Assembly: GCA_030427805.1 (NCBI GenBank)
Contig: JAUICP010000003.1
Location: 579,758 to 643,757 of the forward strand
Direction of reading: 5' to 3'
From: Bdellovibrionia bacterium
Lineage (GTDB): Bacteria; Bdellovibrionota; Bdellovibrionia; Bdellovibrionales; JAGQZY01
DNA length: 64,000 bases
This document shows positions 25,600-34,391 of this stretch, one piece after another (position 1 is the stretch's first letter; each line of letters begins with the position of its first letter). The notes under the pieces are model-generated. The model saw nothing but the letters and a program-made list of their open reading frames with translations, made no database searches and was not told the DNA's origin. A program made the position numbers and the translations under genes.

Positions 25600-27159
25600 A
25601 TGATTTTTTGCCTCAAGCCTGCGGGCATCAATAGCCATCGGGTCTCGGATAAAAAAAACCGCGGCTTCATTGAATTTGTCAAAGAAGCTCAGCCTGACCT
25701 TACTCCACTCCATCGCCTCGATCGAGAGACGAGCGGGCTTATGGCTTTTGCCGAAAATAAAGAAGAACTCAACACACTTGGGAAACAGTTTGCCGATCAC
25801 CAGGTCGAAAAAACTTATCTTTTTATAAGCCAATGTGAGAATCCAGTTCTTGCAAAAACAGATCACAGCAGTTTTATTGAAAAGCAAAAGGGCGAATGGA
25901 TATCCGATTCTGGGCAAGAAGCCAATGCATGGACTGAGTTGACTTACCTGGAATCATTTAAAAACTTTCACCTTTATTCAGCCAAACCAAAATCGGGAAA
26001 GACCCACCAAGTTCGCCTCCACGCCAAAGACCTGGGAATACCAATCCTCGGTGATTCAACCTACGGAGGAGAACCCTTTCACCGCCTCTGCCTTCATTGC
26101 AAAGAGATGACTTTTAAAGGCGTTGAAGGGGCATTCATCCTGGAGGGGGATAAAAAAGAAAAGCAAACTCCAGAAAAAATTAGTAAGGCAATCCCCGAGT
26201 TTTTTAAAAACCTAAAACTCTTGGAAAATCCGTTTCTCTGTCAGGTCATCGACTGCATCCTTCGTCGCAACTACCTCTATCCGCAGTATTTTAGCAAAAA
26301 TCAAAGTATACGACTCAGCCATAAGGATGGAGACCCCCTGCGCATCGATAAGCTCGGAGAAGTTCTTTGGATGGGTTGGTGGCAGGATGAGCCACCTACC
26401 AAGGGAGAACTCCAAGAAATCGTTGAATATCTCACAGAATTTCACTCTTCTAAAATTTTACTTCAACATCGAACTAATCGAGAAAAACATTCAACCAATC
26501 CCGTGCTGTTTGAGCGCGACGTTTCCGAGCAGTGGCTGATCCATGAAAATTCCATGATATTTGAAATGCGAAAAAACCAGGGATTTTCACCGGGTCTTTT
26601 TCTTGACCAACGGGCCAATCGAAATTTTGTGAAAGAACACAGTAAAGACAAAAAAGTTCTCAACCTTTTTAGTTACACCGGAGGCTTTAGTTTAGCAGCT
26701 GCTCTTGGTGGAGCCAAAGAAACTTGGAGTGTGGACACGAGTAAAACCTATATTAATTGGTCCAAGTCGAATTTTGAGTACAACCAACTCAACATCGAAG
26801 ACCATAAATTTTATCAGTTTGATAGCCAAGACTTTTTAAATTGGGCCCATAAAAAGAACCTTAAGTTTGATTTTATCATTTGTGATCCTCCTTCATTTGG
26901 TAGGTCCGGTAAAAAGGTTTTTAAGTTAAACAAAGATTGGGAAACCTTGGCAGAGGAGATGGCCCAAATTCTTGCCCCAGATGGAATGATTTTATTTTCA
27001 TGCAATCTTGAATCTTGGAAAAAAGAAAACTTTATTAATGACTGGGCCCAGTTCGCAAACAAACACGGATTTCAAATTAAAGAACTCCCCCTCCCCGACT
27101 TAGATTTCGAACAAATCGACGAAGAACCTAACTTAAAGTCCATACTCCTTAAAAAATAG
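25600..27159 (+). CDS. Fusion of RluA-type pseudouridine synthase and RlmI-type methyltransferase
   Basis: Residues 1-190 are a RluA/RsuA-class pseudouridine synthase: HRLDRETSGL contains catalytic Asp41, followed by KTYLF, GKTHQVRLHA and LGDSTYGG. Residues about 300-519 are a Rossmann-fold SAM-dependent rRNA methyltransferase of the RlmI/RlmK type: GLFLDQRANR, LFSYTGGFS (about 356-364) and the CDPPSF catalytic block (Asp429). A linker of about 110 residues connects them; the PUA domain of RlmI is not obvious. Predicted role: two modifications on the same RNA. The ATG touches the fur stop, so it is co-translated with fur. Confidence 0.9.
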   Translation: MIFCLKPAGINSHRVSDKKNRGFIEFVKEAQPDLTPLHRLDRETSGLMAFAENKEELNTLGKQFADHQVEKTYLFISQCENPVLAKTDHSSFIEKQKGEWISDSGQEANAWTELTYLESFKNFHLYSAKPKSGKTHQVRLHAKDLGIPILGDSTYGGEPFHRLCLHCKEMTFKGVEGAFILEGDKKEKQTPEKISKAIPEFFKNLKLLENPFLCQVIDCILRRNYLYPQYFSKNQSIRLSHKDGDPLRIDKLGEVLWMGWWQDEPPTKGELQEIVEYLTEFHSSKILLQHRTNREKHSTNPVLFERDVSEQWLIHENSMIFEMRKNQGFSPGLFLDQRANRNFVKEHSKDKKVLNLFSYTGGFSLAAALGGAKETWSVDTSKTYINWSKSNFEYNQLNIEDHKFYQFDSQDFLNWAHKKNLKFDFIICDPPSFGRSGKKVFKLNKDWETLAEEMAQILAPDGMILFSCNLESWKKENFINDWAQFANKHGFQIKELPLPDLDFEQIDEEPNLKSILLKK

Positions 27160-27224
27160 GACATAACATTTAACTCTTTCATTTACTTTGACTATTCTAT
27201 AGGTCAATCAATTGAGGCCCAACT

Positions 27225-28274
27225 ATGAAACACCAGAAAATCGAAAAGTTCTTCGCACGAGTCGGACTCATTTTAACTTCTGTAATTATTCTTGCGGTTC
27301 TTCTAGAAACCTTAACTCGAATCATTTTTACTTTTGTCCCCTATAGAGAAGTCACCGAAATTCGAGACTGGTACCACATGCCTCGCCCCTACGTCATGGC
27401 TGTTTCGGATGCCGGCGTTCCTGGCATTAATGACCTCGGCTACAAAGGAGACCTTCCGCCCCGACCGAAACCGAAGGATGAGTTCCGAATCATTGTTCTG
27501 GGTGGATCAACAGTTTTTGGCTGGAGTCCCGAAATAGAAACCGCCGAAGGCTTTAAGGATATCGTTGCTCTCTCCGAGCAATACCTGCACGAATTGGGAC
27601 ATACCCAGGTTCAAGTTTACAATTTTGGAGTGACATCAACCGTGGCCCTACAAGAGTTGGTGCGCGTGATTGTCGACGCTGTTGAATATGAGCCTGATCT
27701 GATTATTTCATATGGCTCAGGCAACGATTTTATTAACGACCTTAAGCGAATTGGCTACCCTCACCGGTTTTTTATTTATGAAACCAACCCACTTTGGAAC
27801 AAAAAGCATGAAGAGTACCCTTGGCTGCAACTAACGGCCTTCGGGAGCCGCTTTGCTCGACTCTTTTTAAAAGACTACTTTGCTGATTACTTTCTTAATT
27901 ACCGAGAAAACTATTATTACAAAGACGATAGCAATCCTATTTTTTCAGATCAGGTTGCCAATTATACGCGAGCCATTCAAAAGATGCATATCGTGAGCAA
28001 AGCTTTTGGCAGCGAATTTCTTGCCGTCATTCAACCCCTGCGAATTTACTCACAGGGAGAGGGGCCTCATCACGAAGATCATGTCATCGACGAGCAGCAA
28101 AAGGCTATCGAAATTTTAGAGAGTCTACCTGAAAAAATTAACGTTATCGACCTGCGGTACAATCTAGCGGATCAACCCCTGGAGTGTTGGATGGATCCGA
28201 TCCACCTCACTTTCGAAGGTGAGAAGTATATCGGCCGCGCTTTGGCCGACCAAATAGAACCTTATATAAAGTAA
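27225..28274 (+). CDS. Membrane-anchored SGNH-family hydrolase
   Basis: An N-terminal TM helix (about 10-32) is followed by an SGNH/GDSL fold: block I is GGST (Ser in IVLGGSTVFGW), block III GSGND, block V DPIHLT with the Asp-His pair near the C-terminus. A serine hydrolase or acetyltransferase-like esterase acting on extracytoplasmic substrates, such as O-acetylated polysaccharide, is expected. It lies upstream and opposite to the heptose/surface-glycan operon, which makes a glycan substrate plausible. GAGG precedes the ATG. Confidence 0.82.
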   Translation: MKHQKIEKFFARVGLILTSVIILAVLLETLTRIIFTFVPYREVTEIRDWYHMPRPYVMAVSDAGVPGINDLGYKGDLPPRPKPKDEFRIIVLGGSTVFGWSPEIETAEGFKDIVALSEQYLHELGHTQVQVYNFGVTSTVALQELVRVIVDAVEYEPDLIISYGSGNDFINDLKRIGYPHRFFIYETNPLWNKKHEEYPWLQLTAFGSRFARLFLKDYFADYFLNYRENYYYKDDSNPIFSDQVANYTRAIQKMHIVSKAFGSEFLAVIQPLRIYSQGEGPHHEDHVIDEQQKAIEILESLPEKINVIDLRYNLADQPLECWMDPIHLTFEGEKYIGRALADQIEPYIK

Positions 28275-28285
28275 TTACTAACAAC

Positions 28286-28666
28286 TTACTCTTTAGAATG
28301 GGTCGCAGTTACAGTTGTTTTAATATTTCCGCGGACATTGAAGTCACCGTGAACCGTGATCGACCACGGATCGAGAAGCTTGACGAGGTCATCCATTATG
28401 TTGTTGGTGACGTCCTCGTGGAAAACTTTTTCGTTTCGAAAACCATTGATATATAGCTTTAGGGATTTCAACTCGACACAATACTTGTCGGGCCAATATT
28501 CAATTTTAATGGTAGCAAAATCAGGAAAGCCGCTTCGCGGACAAATACAAGTAAACTCAGGAATCTCAAAGTTCACTTTGTACTTACGAACTTGAGTGCG
28601 ATTTTCAAAACGCTCTAATTGATTTTCTTCAATGGCTTTTTCACCGTAAAGTTTTTCTTCTGACAT
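28286..28666 (-). CDS. queF: NADPH-dependent preQ0 reductase (QueF, short type)
   Basis: Reduces 7-cyano-7-deazaguanine to preQ1 in queuosine synthesis. Catalytic Cys in FTCICPRSGFPDFA and the QueF signature ELKSLKLYINGFRNEKVFHED are present. Length of 126 residues fits the unimodular subfamily. The gene begins 11 nt after the gmhA stop, so it may be read from that operon. No other queuosine gene is in the window. Confidence 0.93.
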   Translation of the reverse strand: MSEEKLYGEKAIEENQLERFENRTQVRKYKVNFEIPEFTCICPRSGFPDFATIKIEYWPDKYCVELKSLKLYINGFRNEKVFHEDVTNNIMDDLVKLLDPWSITVHGDFNVRGNIKTTVTATHSKE

Positions 28667-28677
28667 TCTTACCTCAC

Positions 28678-29253
28678 CTAAGAGTTTTCAATAAAGTGGC
28701 GCAGATATTGGCTTGAAAGATGCGAAAACATCAACTGGGCATCTTCTACTGATCCATAGTTTTCCGATTGGAAGTGAATGGAGACGGAACAAATCTCTTT
28801 GAGCTTTCCTCCTGAAAAGCCAAGAAGCCCAACCGCTTGACCTCCATTATCTTCAGCATAACGAGCGGCTCGAACCACATTTTCGGAATTACCCGAAGCC
28901 GAAATAGCCAATAAAAGATCACCGGGATTCCAAAGGTTTTTCAACTGTTCCTCAAAAATGGTCTCATACCCACAATCATTGGCATAAGCTGTAAGAAGAC
29001 TCATGTTGTCCGCAAGGCCAATGACCTTCAACCGCTTTTTATCAGCGACAGCCGTTCCTTTACTCAGGTCATTCACCATGTGGTTACTGGTTCCAGCCGA
29101 GCCACCATTCCCACAAATGAATATCTGATTTCCCTGTTGATAGGCTTTGATCATTAGATCCATCACCTGCACAAATTCCGGCTCTTCATAGACCCGCAAA
29201 AGTGGCAAAGTGTGCTCTAAGTAGCTTTTCGCAAATTCGTTAGCAGTCTGCAT
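28678..29253 (-). CDS. gmhA: Sedoheptulose-7-phosphate isomerase (GmhA)
   Basis: SIS-domain enzyme that turns sedoheptulose 7-phosphate into D-glycero-D-manno-heptose 7-phosphate. Signatures FICGNGGSAGTSNHMVNDLSKG and LAISASGNSENVVRAA are intact; 191 residues is the usual size. It is downstream of hddA, hddC, an epimerase and a glycosyltransferase, the GDP-heptose route. GAGA-type Shine-Dalgarno upstream of ATG 29253. Confidence 0.93.
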   Translation of the reverse strand: MQTANEFAKSYLEHTLPLLRVYEEPEFVQVMDLMIKAYQQGNQIFICGNGGSAGTSNHMVNDLSKGTAVADKKRLKVIGLADNMSLLTAYANDCGYETIFEEQLKNLWNPGDLLLAISASGNSENVVRAARYAEDNGGQAVGLLGFSGGKLKEICSVSIHFQSENYGSVEDAQLMFSHLSSQYLRHFIENS

Positions 29254-29331
29254 AAAATCCTCTCAAACCTATCTATACAAAGATCATTTCATTAGAAACA
29301 AGTATTTCCATCCATGATTTATTTTCATGGC

Positions 29332-30330
29332 CTAACCGACAAATATAACCTTACTTCCCCAGCTATCCAATCCCACCGGAACCGGTCGAAGGTCACTGAG
29401 TTCACTGATAATCGCATCCTTTTTATCTGGTGGAGCCATCATCATTAAAAATCCACCACCGCCAGCACCGAGTACTTTACCACCCCAGGCTCCGGCCTCT
29501 CGTGCTCGAGAATACCAATCATCGATCTCGGGAAGACTCACACCAGAGGCTACAGTTTTTTTCAACTCCCAGCCTCTGTGCAAAAGCTCTCCAAACTGGC
29601 TTAGAGGCTTATCCTCTTCGAGGAGTTTTCGCAAATCATAGGCCATATCGCGCATGGCCCGAAGGGCTTCGCGATTTTGACCACTCGAGGTTTTCTTTTT
29701 TTGATCCGAAAGAACCTCCGAGGCCGAACGCCTTTTACCCGTGTAAAACATGAGCAACGAGGCTTCCAACTCGCGCTTTTGCCGGGCCCGAAAAACCACA
29801 GGATCCACCGATACCTCTCCCGTTGGTAAAAAGCGGATAAAGCGCATCCCTCCGTAGGCTGCAGCGTACTGATCTTGCTTTCCGATCGGCTCACCAAGGT
29901 CTTCGATTTCTATTCGAGAGGCTTCACTGGCCAGATCTTCTGCCTTTGGGTAAAGACCCAAGTGCGCTTTCATAGCGTGGAGAAGTCCAACCGTAAAACT
30001 TGAGCTACTTCCAAGACCCGTTCCCGAAGGAATATCTGCCATGGAGATCATCTCGAGACCGCAGCCCTGGCTTCTTTCTAAAGCTTGTTTTGAATAAAGC
30101 TCAAGGATTCTCTTAAATATGGGATGTTGTACATCTTCGACTCGATTACAGATTTCGGTCTTGCTATAACTCAATCGATAGGTTTCATCGAAACGATCGT
30201 TGAGTGTTATATACATATATTTATCGATACTCGTAGAAATGACGGCCCCTTCCTCTTCTTGATAAAAAGAGGGTAAATCGGTACCGCCTCCTAAAAAACT
30301 AATGCGAAAAGGTGTCCTAGAAATAATCAC
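29332..30330 (-). CDS. hddA: D-glycero-alpha-D-manno-heptose-7-phosphate kinase (HddA-like GHMP kinase)
   Basis: GHMP-fold kinase: N-terminal ISRTPFRISFLGGGTDLPSF, ATP loop PSGTGLGSSSSFTVG, C-terminal GKVLGAGGGGFLMM. Phosphorylates heptose-7-P at C1. GTG 30330 is preceded by AAGGAG (6 nt). It overlaps hddC by 14 nt. The position between gmhA and hddC in one transcript supports the HddA identity over galactokinase or mevalonate kinase. Confidence 0.9.
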   Translation of the reverse strand: MIISRTPFRISFLGGGTDLPSFYQEEEGAVISTSIDKYMYITLNDRFDETYRLSYSKTEICNRVEDVQHPIFKRILELYSKQALERSQGCGLEMISMADIPSGTGLGSSSSFTVGLLHAMKAHLGLYPKAEDLASEASRIEIEDLGEPIGKQDQYAAAYGGMRFIRFLPTGEVSVDPVVFRARQKRELEASLLMFYTGKRRSASEVLSDQKKKTSSGQNREALRAMRDMAYDLRKLLEEDKPLSQFGELLHRGWELKKTVASGVSLPEIDDWYSRAREAGAWGGKVLGAGGGGFLMMMAPPDKKDAIISELSDLRPVPVGLDSWGSKVIFVG

Positions 30331-31015
30331 GAATCACTCCTTCAAATTCGGCTAATCGTTCGGGAGTCCCAATATCATAAAAACGTTGGTCCACAGAAAA
30401 AGCTCCCAATTGGCCTTTGATAATGAGGCTCGGCCAAAGATCTTCAATCACAAAGTGATCCTCCGGATGGCTAACAAATAATGACTTGCGGAAGAAGTAA
30501 ACTCCCGAGTCCACCTGCAGGTACCCCTCTTGTTGCCCGCCACCTTTTTTATAGGCAATGACTTTTTCGCCATCCAATTTTAAGTTTCCAGGAACAGGAA
30601 CCTCATCCAGTCTTTGAAAGTAGCTCATGGCTGCAAAAAACGAAGTACTAGCAAAATGCTTGGACCATTTTTCGATATCAAGGGGCAAAAAACTATCCCC
30701 ATTGATGACCACAAAGTAGTCCTCGAGCTGAGCTAAAGCATTCTTTATGGCCCCCCCAGTACCGAGAGGCGTTTCTTCTTTGCAGTATTCAATTTCGAGT
30801 CCAAACCGACTACCATCACCAAAGTAAGTTTGGATTTGTTCTCCGAGATAGGCGATTAACAGCAGAACCTTTTTGACCCCTTGCCTTTTGAGGTCCATCA
30901 ACTGCCATTCAAGAAAGGGCTTACCGCCCACTTCAACCAAAGGTTTTGGTATTTTCTCAGTGATCGGCTTTAAGCGAGTTCCCAAGCCTCCGGCTAATAC
31001 CACTACCTGGCTCAC
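30317..31015 (-). CDS. hddC: D-glycero-alpha-D-manno-heptose-1-phosphate guanylyltransferase (HddC-like)
   Basis: Nucleotidyltransferase with the signature VVLAGGLGTRLKPITEKIPKPLVEVGGKP at its N-terminus and the metal site VINGDSF. In this operon it would make GDP-D-glycero-alpha-D-manno-heptose. Without context it could be called a mannose- or glucose-1-phosphate nucleotidyltransferase, so identity rests on the neighbours. GTG start, one base after the epimerase stop. Confidence 0.85.
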   Translation of the reverse strand: MSQVVVLAGGLGTRLKPITEKIPKPLVEVGGKPFLEWQLMDLKRQGVKKVLLLIAYLGEQIQTYFGDGSRFGLEIEYCKEETPLGTGGAIKNALAQLEDYFVVINGDSFLPLDIEKWSKHFASTSFFAAMSYFQRLDEVPVPGNLKLDGEKVIAYKKGGGQQEGYLQVDSGVYFFRKSLFVSHPEDHFVIEDLWPSLIIKGQLGAFSVDQRFYDIGTPERLAEFEGVIRDYF

Positions 31016-31016
31016 C

Positions 31017-31973
31017 CTAACTCCCCATCCGTTCTTTAACGATTTGCTCTACGGCCCAGCGAACCGCTTCGTTGGAATCCTTGGCCGCATTCCAGCCCTT
31101 AGAGGTCAAAAGTGAACCATCGAGCCAGGTATAGGGAACATCCCCTTTCCAGCCCCGGTTTCCTTGGCCATACTGAATGCGCGCTTTATTTTTTGAATAG
31201 GGAGCCATTGCTTCAACCACCATTTCGGCAATATCCGAAACCTGGGTGACTCCCTGGCTTGCCAAATTAAAGCACTGAAAGGGATCATTACAATTCTCGT
31301 AGGCGTGATACATTCCCGCGATGCAATCCTCGACAGAGAGATAGGATTTCTTCTGGCTGCCATCGCCAAGAACTTCTAGGACATCTGGCGTTTTCTTGAG
31401 CTTACTAATGAAATCGTAAATCACTCCATGGGTCGCTCGGGGGCCCACGATATTGGCAAAGCGAAACATCCAAACTTGAATATCAAAATTATGAGAAAAG
31501 GCACTACAAAGGGCTTCGCAAGCCAACTTACTACTCCCGTAGAGTGAAATCGGAAAAAGAGGACCGTAGTCCTCTGGTGTTGGCTTCACACTCGCTTCTC
31601 CGTAAAGTGCCGAAGTCGATGCAAAAATAATTTTGGGTACCGAGTTGAGGCGCATGGATTCGAGAACATTATAGGTGGCAAGCGTTCCGTTTTTTAAGTC
31701 GATATCCGTGTACTTCGCCCCTTGGGAGATATCAGAGTTGGCTGCCATATGCCAGACACACTCAACTCCTGCCATGGATTTATTCAATCGATCGGTATCG
31801 AGTAGATCCGCTTCGACAAATTGAAAGCGATCGGATTTTAGGGCCGAAGAGAGAAACTCTTTCTTACCCAAACTCAAGTTATCATAGGCGATAACTTCAT
31901 TACCCTTTTCGAGAAGGAAGTCACAGAGTCGACTTCCAATAAATCCGGCGCCACCGGTTACTAAAATTTTCAC
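31017..31973 (-). CDS. NAD-dependent epimerase/dehydratase (extended SDR)
   Basis: GxxGxxG dinucleotide site (TGGAGFIGSRL), catalytic YGSSK, and Ser in FASTSALYG. Extended SDR of 318 residues acting on a nucleotide sugar, probably GDP-heptose or UDP-hexose, in surface-glycan synthesis. The start is GTG 31973, sharing one base with the stop of the glycosyltransferase gene (TAGTG), so translation is coupled. Confidence 0.85.
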   Translation of the reverse strand: MKILVTGGAGFIGSRLCDFLLEKGNEVIAYDNLSLGKKEFLSSALKSDRFQFVEADLLDTDRLNKSMAGVECVWHMAANSDISQGAKYTDIDLKNGTLATYNVLESMRLNSVPKIIFASTSALYGEASVKPTPEDYGPLFPISLYGSSKLACEALCSAFSHNFDIQVWMFRFANIVGPRATHGVIYDFISKLKKTPDVLEVLGDGSQKKSYLSVEDCIAGMYHAYENCNDPFQCFNLASQGVTQVSDIAEMVVEAMAPYSKNKARIQYGQGNRGWKGDVPYTWLDGSLLTSKGWNAAKDSNEAVRWAVEQIVKERMGS

Positions 31974-32974
31974 TAGATTTTCCCAGTTAAACTTAGTTGG
32001 AGTCTATTTTTAAGACTCGGTTTATAGAGGTACTTAACCGAAGACGGATCGAAATTATAGCGAGGCTGATGATCAAGCTCGCCATCCTGTAGAATTTTTT
32101 CAAACATAGAAAGGTAGTCATCAGACATCCTCCCCAGAGAAAAAAAGCTTTCGATTGATTCGCGACAATCTTTGGGTCGAATGGTTTCCACGTCCTTGGC
32201 CGCCTGAAGTAGCTGATCGTAATTTTCACAGAGAATTCCCGTACCCGGTCTCACAAGCTCAGGCATACACCCGTTGATCGATGAAATGACAGGGGTCCCG
32301 CAAGCTAGAGCTTCAAGGGGTGCCGCCGCACAGGGTTCATCCCAGTTTGTCGGATAAATCAAAGCCTTGGCCCTCGAAAGAAGTTTTAACTTTTCTTCTT
32401 CATCAACCAAGCCATTGTAGTGAATATCTCCTCGAGAGACTCCACTTCCTCCCATGATCTCAAGCTTTAAGCCCAAGTCTTTGGCCCACACTAAAGCTGT
32501 CTTAAGGTTTTTCACTCGCCAGGTCGTCCTCGCCAAGAAAACGAAATAATCGTCCTTATTTTCAACAAAGGGGTAGTGACCCGGATCAACTCCATTGTAA
32601 ATGAAGTGCTTGGCATTGTGGTTTCGCGCGTGGCTTTGACTTAGAAAATTAGTATTGGGCCAGTAGTGTTCCTCGGGATGCCCATTGCCATGAATGGTCA
32701 CCAAAAATGGAAATTTTCCCGGCTTTTCGCGCAGGGGCTGATGGCTGTGAATGAAATCCACATCAGCCGGTAGTAAATGACTTATATCCTCCCCTTTATA
32801 GGGTGAGGGTAATTGGATACATTCATAGTTTGAGACGGATGTTCCTTGTCTCGAGAGAATCAATACCTCATGCCCTCGGGCCGTATATTCCTTGGCCAGA
32901 GTCATAACAATGCGTTCGATTCCACCGTAGTTTTTAGGGGGAAGAACAGAGTCGTGAAGAAGCGCTATTTTCAT
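31973..32974 (-). CDS. Glycosyltransferase family 4
   Basis: GT-B fold retaining glycosyltransferase. N-terminal MKIALLHDSVLPPKNYGGIE binds the acceptor, FLARTTWRVKNL starts the donor domain, and EPCAAAPLEALACGTPVI carries the conserved E-x7-E. First gene of the heptose operon in its reading direction. Probably transfers a sugar, possibly heptose, during lipopolysaccharide or capsule assembly. Confidence 0.88.
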   Translation of the reverse strand: MKIALLHDSVLPPKNYGGIERIVMTLAKEYTARGHEVLILSRQGTSVSNYECIQLPSPYKGEDISHLLPADVDFIHSHQPLREKPGKFPFLVTIHGNGHPEEHYWPNTNFLSQSHARNHNAKHFIYNGVDPGHYPFVENKDDYFVFLARTTWRVKNLKTALVWAKDLGLKLEIMGGSGVSRGDIHYNGLVDEEEKLKLLSRAKALIYPTNWDEPCAAAPLEALACGTPVISSINGCMPELVRPGTGILCENYDQLLQAAKDVETIRPKDCRESIESFFSLGRMSDDYLSMFEKILQDGELDHQPRYNFDPSSVKYLYKPSLKNRLQLSLTGKI

Positions 32975-33139
32975 GCAATCAACTTCCTACGGAATGGGAA
33001 TAAATTCAACCGGCATTCAAGGACTTAGGGAGCCCGCCCATGGCCCCTGCCGCCGCGCAATATGTCGCCCAAATGTATATTTTCTGTATTGATTCTAGCG
33101 CCAATAATTTGTACCTAAAGAGAAGTTCTGAAGGGGACA

Positions 33140-33682
33140 ATGTTGAAACACTCTTTAAAAATCGGTTTTTTGCTATTAATTCTCTGGTCCCTGACTCATT
33201 GTGTAAGTACTCCATTTGATACTGACTGTCCTCCGCGGGACTGGTTCGAGCTGGGCCGCCAAGATGGGAGCCAAGGCAAGCCCCTCAAGGTTTTTGATAG
33301 TCATGTGGCCCAATGTGGAGACAGTGAAAACCCACCCAATAAAGTTCTATACACTAATGGCCGCAACTCGGGCTTGATCGGATATTGCCAGGCCAGCAGT
33401 GGTTTTGAAGTGGGTCGAAGTGGCGAGCGTTACAACAGTGTCTGCCCCGATTACCTCGAAACAGAATTCATCGAAGCCTTTAAAAAAGGGCGCAAAATTT
33501 TAGAGCTTCAATTGGCCAAGGCGAAGGTAGAAAAAGAAGCGGAAACTCTATTTCAACAACTGACTGGTCAAGTTCTAGCCAGTGAACAGCGTTTGGTTTT
33601 AGAGCGACAGCTCGCCAAGCTGAAAGCTCAAGAGTCTAAGTTTTCCCAAGAAATTCAAAGTATCGAAGGCTCCGTCAATTAG
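33140..33682 (+). CDS. DUF2799-type lipoprotein
   Basis: Signal peptide with lipobox LTHC. The mature part shows the DUF2799 pattern: CPPRDWFELGRQDGSQG, then NGRNSGLIGYCQ, then FEVGRSGERYNSVCP and a YLETEFIEAFKKGR helix, ending in a coiled-coil-like segment rich in Leu and Glu (residues 130-178). An outer-membrane or periplasmic protein of unknown function. AAGGGG precedes the ATG. Its 3' end overlaps the convergent trmH gene by 8 nt. Confidence 0.85.
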   Translation: MLKHSLKIGFLLLILWSLTHCVSTPFDTDCPPRDWFELGRQDGSQGKPLKVFDSHVAQCGDSENPPNKVLYTNGRNSGLIGYCQASSGFEVGRSGERYNSVCPDYLETEFIEAFKKGRKILELQLAKAKVEKEAETLFQQLTGQVLASEQRLVLERQLAKLKAQESKFSQEIQSIEGSVN

Positions 33683-34391
33683 CTCGAAGTTCTTTGATCG
33701 TGGCAAAGATCGATGCCGGATTGACATGGGCCCGAACCATTAATTGTGCGCCCAGGTTGTATCGCTCCTCTTCGGTCAATAGGGCGTTTTTAAAATCCCT
33801 AATTTGGTGGCGAGCAAAAGATAGGCACAGGGCCGCAGCCACTGAAATATTAAAACTCTGAACAAAACCGTACATGGGTATCTTAACTTTACCATCACAG
33901 GCCTCTAAAAGCTCGGGACTCACCCCATCTTTTTCATTGCCAAAAACAAAGGCTGTAGGTTTCGAGTAATCGATATCGGCAATTGAATTCTGAGTATCTA
34001 AAGAAGTGGCAAAGACTTGATAGCCACGAGCCTTTAGAGAGTTTAAACAACTACTACTATTCTGCCACTTGTGAATATCTAACCATTTATCCGCCCCTTT
34101 TGTAACTCGGGCCGATTCTTTAAATCGATCAGAGAGTTCAACGACATGGAGCTCTCCATATCCCATGGCCTCAGTACTTCGCATGACTGCACTGATGTTG
34201 CCCTGGTCGTAAAGCCCTTCGAGAATTGGCAAAAAATGAAAGCTTCTTTGTGCAACAACCTCTTTAATTCGTTCGAACCGTTCGGGGGTTACCGACTCTG
34301 AAAAAGCACGATAGACGTCATTGGCAGAGTAACTCTTTTCTTCAAACTCGATTAAGTCTGAAATCTGGTAGTGTTTTACTGATTCGGCCAC
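33675..34391 (-). CDS. trmH: tRNA (guanosine-18)-2'-O-methyltransferase (TrmH-type SPOUT)
   Basis: SPOUT methyltransferase. Motif 1 NISAVMRSTEAMG, motif 2 FVFGNEKDGVS, motif 3 IPMYGFVQSFNISVAAALC are all present, the latter forming the SAM-binding knot. TrmH makes Gm18 in the D loop of tRNAs. The usual TrmH C-terminal extension is short. GTG 34391 overlaps the speE end by 16 nt. A generic SpoU 23S methyltransferase is an alternative. Confidence 0.87.
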   Translation of the reverse strand: MAESVKHYQISDLIEFEEKSYSANDVYRAFSESVTPERFERIKEVVAQRSFHFLPILEGLYDQGNISAVMRSTEAMGYGELHVVELSDRFKESARVTKGADKWLDIHKWQNSSSCLNSLKARGYQVFATSLDTQNSIADIDYSKPTAFVFGNEKDGVSPELLEACDGKVKIPMYGFVQSFNISVAAALCLSFARHQIRDFKNALLTEEERYNLGAQLMVRAHVNPASIFATIKELRAN

